A DNA stretch of 64,000 nt from Clusia tigrina (taxonomy: Eukaryota > Arthropoda > Insecta > Diptera > Clusiidae), in contig OV050032.1 of the NCBI GenBank assembly GCA_920105625.2, positions 89,512,542-89,576,541 on the forward strand, written 5' to 3'. Below are positions 61,682 through 64,000 of this stretch, in pieces. The first letter of the stretch is position 1. Every line of letters starts with the position of its first letter. Both the position numbers and the translations under genes were made by a program. The notes under the pieces were generated by a model, which was not told the origin of the DNA, did not search any database, and was given only the letters and a program-made list of their open reading frames with translations.

Positions 61682-63837
61682 GTCCCAAATCAAACACTGA
61701 TAAAACTTCAAATGGCCCTAACTTCTATACGGTAAGTCCTACACCTACCAAAGTTTGCAACATACAAATGCTTGTAACTTTTTACTGGAGCGTCATAAAA
61801 CCTTGAAATTTTGTGACAATAAAGTACTCGAGCCTCTTGCCAATTTAATCTATCGCCAAAAGCTATGCTACCCTTGAGTCCCAAATCAAACACTGATAAA
61901 ACTTCAAAGGGCCCTAACTTCTATATGGTAAGTCCTACACCGATCAAAGTTTGCACCATAGAAATGCTTGTAACTTTTTACTGGAGCGTCATAAAACCTT
62001 GAAATTTTGTAACAATAAAGAACTCGAGCCTCTTGTCAATTTAAGCTATCGCTCAAAGCTATGCTACCCTTGAGTCCCAAATCAGACACTGATAAAACTT
62101 CAAATGGCCCTAACTTCTATACGGTACGTCCTACACCGATCAAAGTTTGCAACATACAAATCCTTGTAACTTTTTACTGGAGCGTCATAAAACCTTGAAA
62201 TTTTGTAACAATAAAGTACTCGAGCCTCTTGTCAATTTAAGCTATCGCTCAAAGCTATGCTACCCTTGAGTCCCAAATCAAACACTGATAAAACTTCAAA
62301 TGGCCCTAACTTCTATACGGTACGTCCTACACCTATCAAAGTTTGCAACATACAAATGCTTGTAACTTTTTACTGGAGCGTCATAAAACCTTGAAATTTT
62401 GTAACAATAAAGTACTCGAGCCTCTTGTCAATTTAAGCTATCGCTCAAAGCTATGCTACCCTTGAGTCCCAAATCAAACACTGATAAAACTTTAAATGGC
62501 CCTAACTTCTATACGGTACGTCCTACACCTATCAAAGTTTGCAACATACAAATGCTTGTAACTTTTTACTGTGGCGTCATAAATCCTTGAAATTTTGTAA
62601 CAATAAAGTACTCGAGCCTCTTGTCAATTTAAGCTATCGCTCAAAGCTATGCTACCCTTGAGTCCCAAATCAAACACTGATAAAACTTCAAATGGCCCTA
62701 ACTTCTATACGGTACGTCCTACACCTATCAAAGTTTGCAACATACAAATGCTTGTAACTTTTTACTGGAGCGTCATAAAACCTTGAAATTTTGTGACAAT
62801 AAAGTACTCGAGCCTCTTGTCAATTTAAGCTATCGCTCAAAGCTATGCTACCCTTGAGTCCCAAATCAAACACTGATAAAACTTCAAATGGTCCTAACTT
62901 CTATACGGTACGTCCTACACCTATCAAAGTTTGCAACATAGAAATGCTTGTAACTTTTTACTGGAGCGTCATAAAACCTTGAAATTTTGTAACAATAAAG
63001 AACTCGAGCCTCTTGTCAATTTAAGCTATCGCTCAAAGCTATGCTACCCTTGAGTCCCAAATCAAACACTGATAAAACTTCAAATGGCCCTAACTTATAT
63101 ACGGTACGTCCTACACCGATCAAAGTTTGCAACATACAAATGCTTCTAACTTTTTACTGGAGCGTCATAAAACCTTGAAATTTTGTAAAAATAAAGTACT
63201 CGAGCCTCTTGTCAATTTAAGCTATCGCTCAAAGCTATGCTACCCTTGAGTCCCAAATCAAACACTGAAAAAACTTCAAATGGCCCTAACTTCTATACGG
63301 TACGTCCTACACCTATCAAAGTTTGCATCATAGAAATGCTTGCACCTTTTTACTAGAGCGTCATAAAACCTTGAAATTTTGTAACAATAAAGTACTCGAG
63401 CCTCTTGTCAATTTAAGCTATCGCTCAAAGCTATGCTACCCTTGAGTCCCAAATCAAACACTGATAAAGCTTCAAATGGCCCTAACTTCTATACGGTACG
63501 TCCTACACCTATCAAAGTTTGCAACATACAAATGCTTGTAACTTTTTACTGGAGCGGCATAAAACCTTGAAATTTTGTAACAATAAAGTACTCGAACCGC
63601 TTGTCAATTTAAGCTATCGCTCAAAGCTATGCTACCCTTGAGTCCCAAATCAAACACTGATAAAACTTCAAATGGCCCTAACTTCTATACGGTACGTCCT
63701 ACACCTATCAAAGTTTGCATCATAGAAATGCTTGTAACTTTTTACTGGAGCGTCATAAAACCTTGAAATTTTGTAACAATAAAGTACTCGAGCCTCTTGT
63801 CAATTTAAGCTATCGCTCAAAGCTATGCTACCCTTGA
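61682..63837. repeat. HOR A-B-J-M-L-D-E''-C'-F''-G-F (11 monomers), copy 2 of the 3,528-bp period
   Basis: Monomer order and rare marks match 58154-60309. Differences seen are few: E'' (62858) has GCAACATAG instead of GCATCATAG, and the GCCCC change of copy 1 is absent. The block is followed by an A with GCAAAATAC, as in copy 1, so the 18-monomer unit (11 + 7) probably continues beyond the window. Confidence 0.88.
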
Positions 63838-64000
63838 GTCCCAAATCAAACACTGATAAACCTTCAAATGGCCCTAACTTCTATACGGTAAGTCCTACAC
63901 CTACCAAAGTTTGCAAAATACAAATGCTTGTAACTTTTTACTGGAGCGTCATAAAACCTTGAAATTTTGTGACAATAAAGTACTCGAGCCTCTTGCCAAT
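63838..64000. repeat. A monomer truncated by the window end
   Basis: The first 163 bp of an A monomer (GGTAAG, CCTACC, GCAAAATAC, TGTGAC, TTGCC) run off the window. CCTTCAAATGG is private. The array plainly continues to the right. Confidence 0.93.

Larger units (their letters stand above)
1..64000. repeat. Satellite DNA array, 196-bp monomer, about 328 copies, with higher-order structure
   Basis: The same unit recurs every 196 bp, all copies in one direction, with no insertion of other DNA. Register used: GTCCCAAATC = positions 1-10. Class key, by change from the commonest form (M). A: GGTAAG, CCTACC (67), TGTGAC (134), TTGCC (159), CGCCAAAAG. B: AAAGGGCC (32), ATATGGTAAG, CCGATC (65), GCACCATAG, AGAACTC (144). 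C: CCGATC, CTTCTAAC (93), GCGTCTCAAAA, ATCGGCC. D: TGTGAC only. E: ATGGTCC (35); E' also has GCATCATAG. F: GCATCATAG; F' adds AGAACTC. G: GCGGCAT (112), CTCGAACC, usually AAGCTT at 22-27. H: CTGTGGCG and ATAAATCC; L is H with CTTTAAATGG. I: GCAAGATACAAATTC, GAGCTTC. J: AAATCCTTG. K: CTCTTGCCTCTTATC. N: TTTTTCCTGG, CATAACACC, TTGTCTATTT. P: TGTAAAAAT. Q: GGCTCTAAC, GTTTGTAAC, AATACTTG. Monomer length fits the 150-200 bp range common for centromeric satellites, but the location is inferred, not shown. Confidence 0.98.

Noticed and set aside
1..64000. Many minus-strand open frames of 61 codons repeated along the window, as a possible gene family
   Set aside because: They start at GTG, occur only in monomers that lack one TGA, span most of one satellite monomer and contain no recognisable domain. 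They follow the repeat period rather than a gene structure.
1..64000. CRISPR array
   Set aside because: The units are 196 bp of continuous related sequence with no short repeat/unique spacer alternation and no cas genes.
1..64000. CENP-B box or similar protein-binding box
   Set aside because: No TTCG....A..CGGG pattern is present in the consensus monomer on either strand.
1..64000. AATAAA and TATA-like strings (CAATAAAG, CTATACGG) as poly(A) signals or promoters
   Set aside because: They occur in almost every monomer at fixed positions of an AT-rich repeat, with no gene nearby. There is no support for function.
1..64000. Transposable element or LTR with internal 196-bp repeats
   Set aside because: No terminal repeats, target-site duplications, polymerase or integrase frames, or primer-binding sites are seen. 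All sequence is accounted for by monomers.

Overview
The whole 64 kb is one uninterrupted, head-to-tail satellite DNA array. I see no protein-coding gene, RNA gene, transposon or unique sequence anywhere, and neither edge of the array lies in the window. The monomer is 196 bp and about 37% GC. After adding up the small indels, the window holds about 328 monomers, all in the same orientation. It is nuclear DNA of a eukaryote, most likely a centromeric, pericentromeric or subtelomeric heterochromatin block. I do not recognise the satellite family and cannot assign a kingdom from the sequence.

Coordinates here use a register in which each monomer begins at GTCCCAAATC and ends at ACCCTTGA. Recurrent diagnostic substitutions define monomer classes, labelled A, B, C, D, E, F, G, H, L, I, J, M and others; the key is in the first feature. 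The classes are not shuffled at random. They follow a loose grammar (H or L, then I, then A, then B, then C or J) that forms higher-order repeat (HOR) blocks. Block length varies by whole monomers: 4, 5, 6, 7, 11, 13, 15, 19 or more.

Layout. Bases 1-5510 hold HOR blocks, including a 2,266-bp block present twice and carrying an 86-bp internal deletion. Bases 5511-10344 are a divergent zone with diverse monomers and several odd deletions. Bases 10345-16223 are a tandem duplication of a 15-monomer block (2,940 and 2,939 bp). Bases 16028-22487 are a second tandem duplication (unit about 2,547 bp) with a rearranged tail. Bases 22488-28165 return to blocks like those at the left end, plus odd monomers. 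Bases 28166-37377 include a local burst of one chimeric class (N) and a nearly perfect 2,156-bp tandem duplication. Bases 37378-52273 are mixed blocks with a 2,744-bp segment repeated 6,664 bp downstream. Bases 52274-64000 are the most homogeneous part: A-B-J-headed HORs of 6, 11, 13, 11, 7 and 11 monomers, two of them repeating with a 3,528-bp period.

The main biological signal is evolutionary. Ten indel events of 1-86 bp can be placed in the first 27.3 kb. The remaining 36.7 kb keeps exact 196-bp register. Several monomers are clear chimeras of two classes, as expected of in-register unequal crossing-over or gene conversion. The monomer itself contains an old gapless internal duplication of about 54 bp. 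Open reading frames of about 61 codons on the minus strand are by-products of the repeat and start at GTG.
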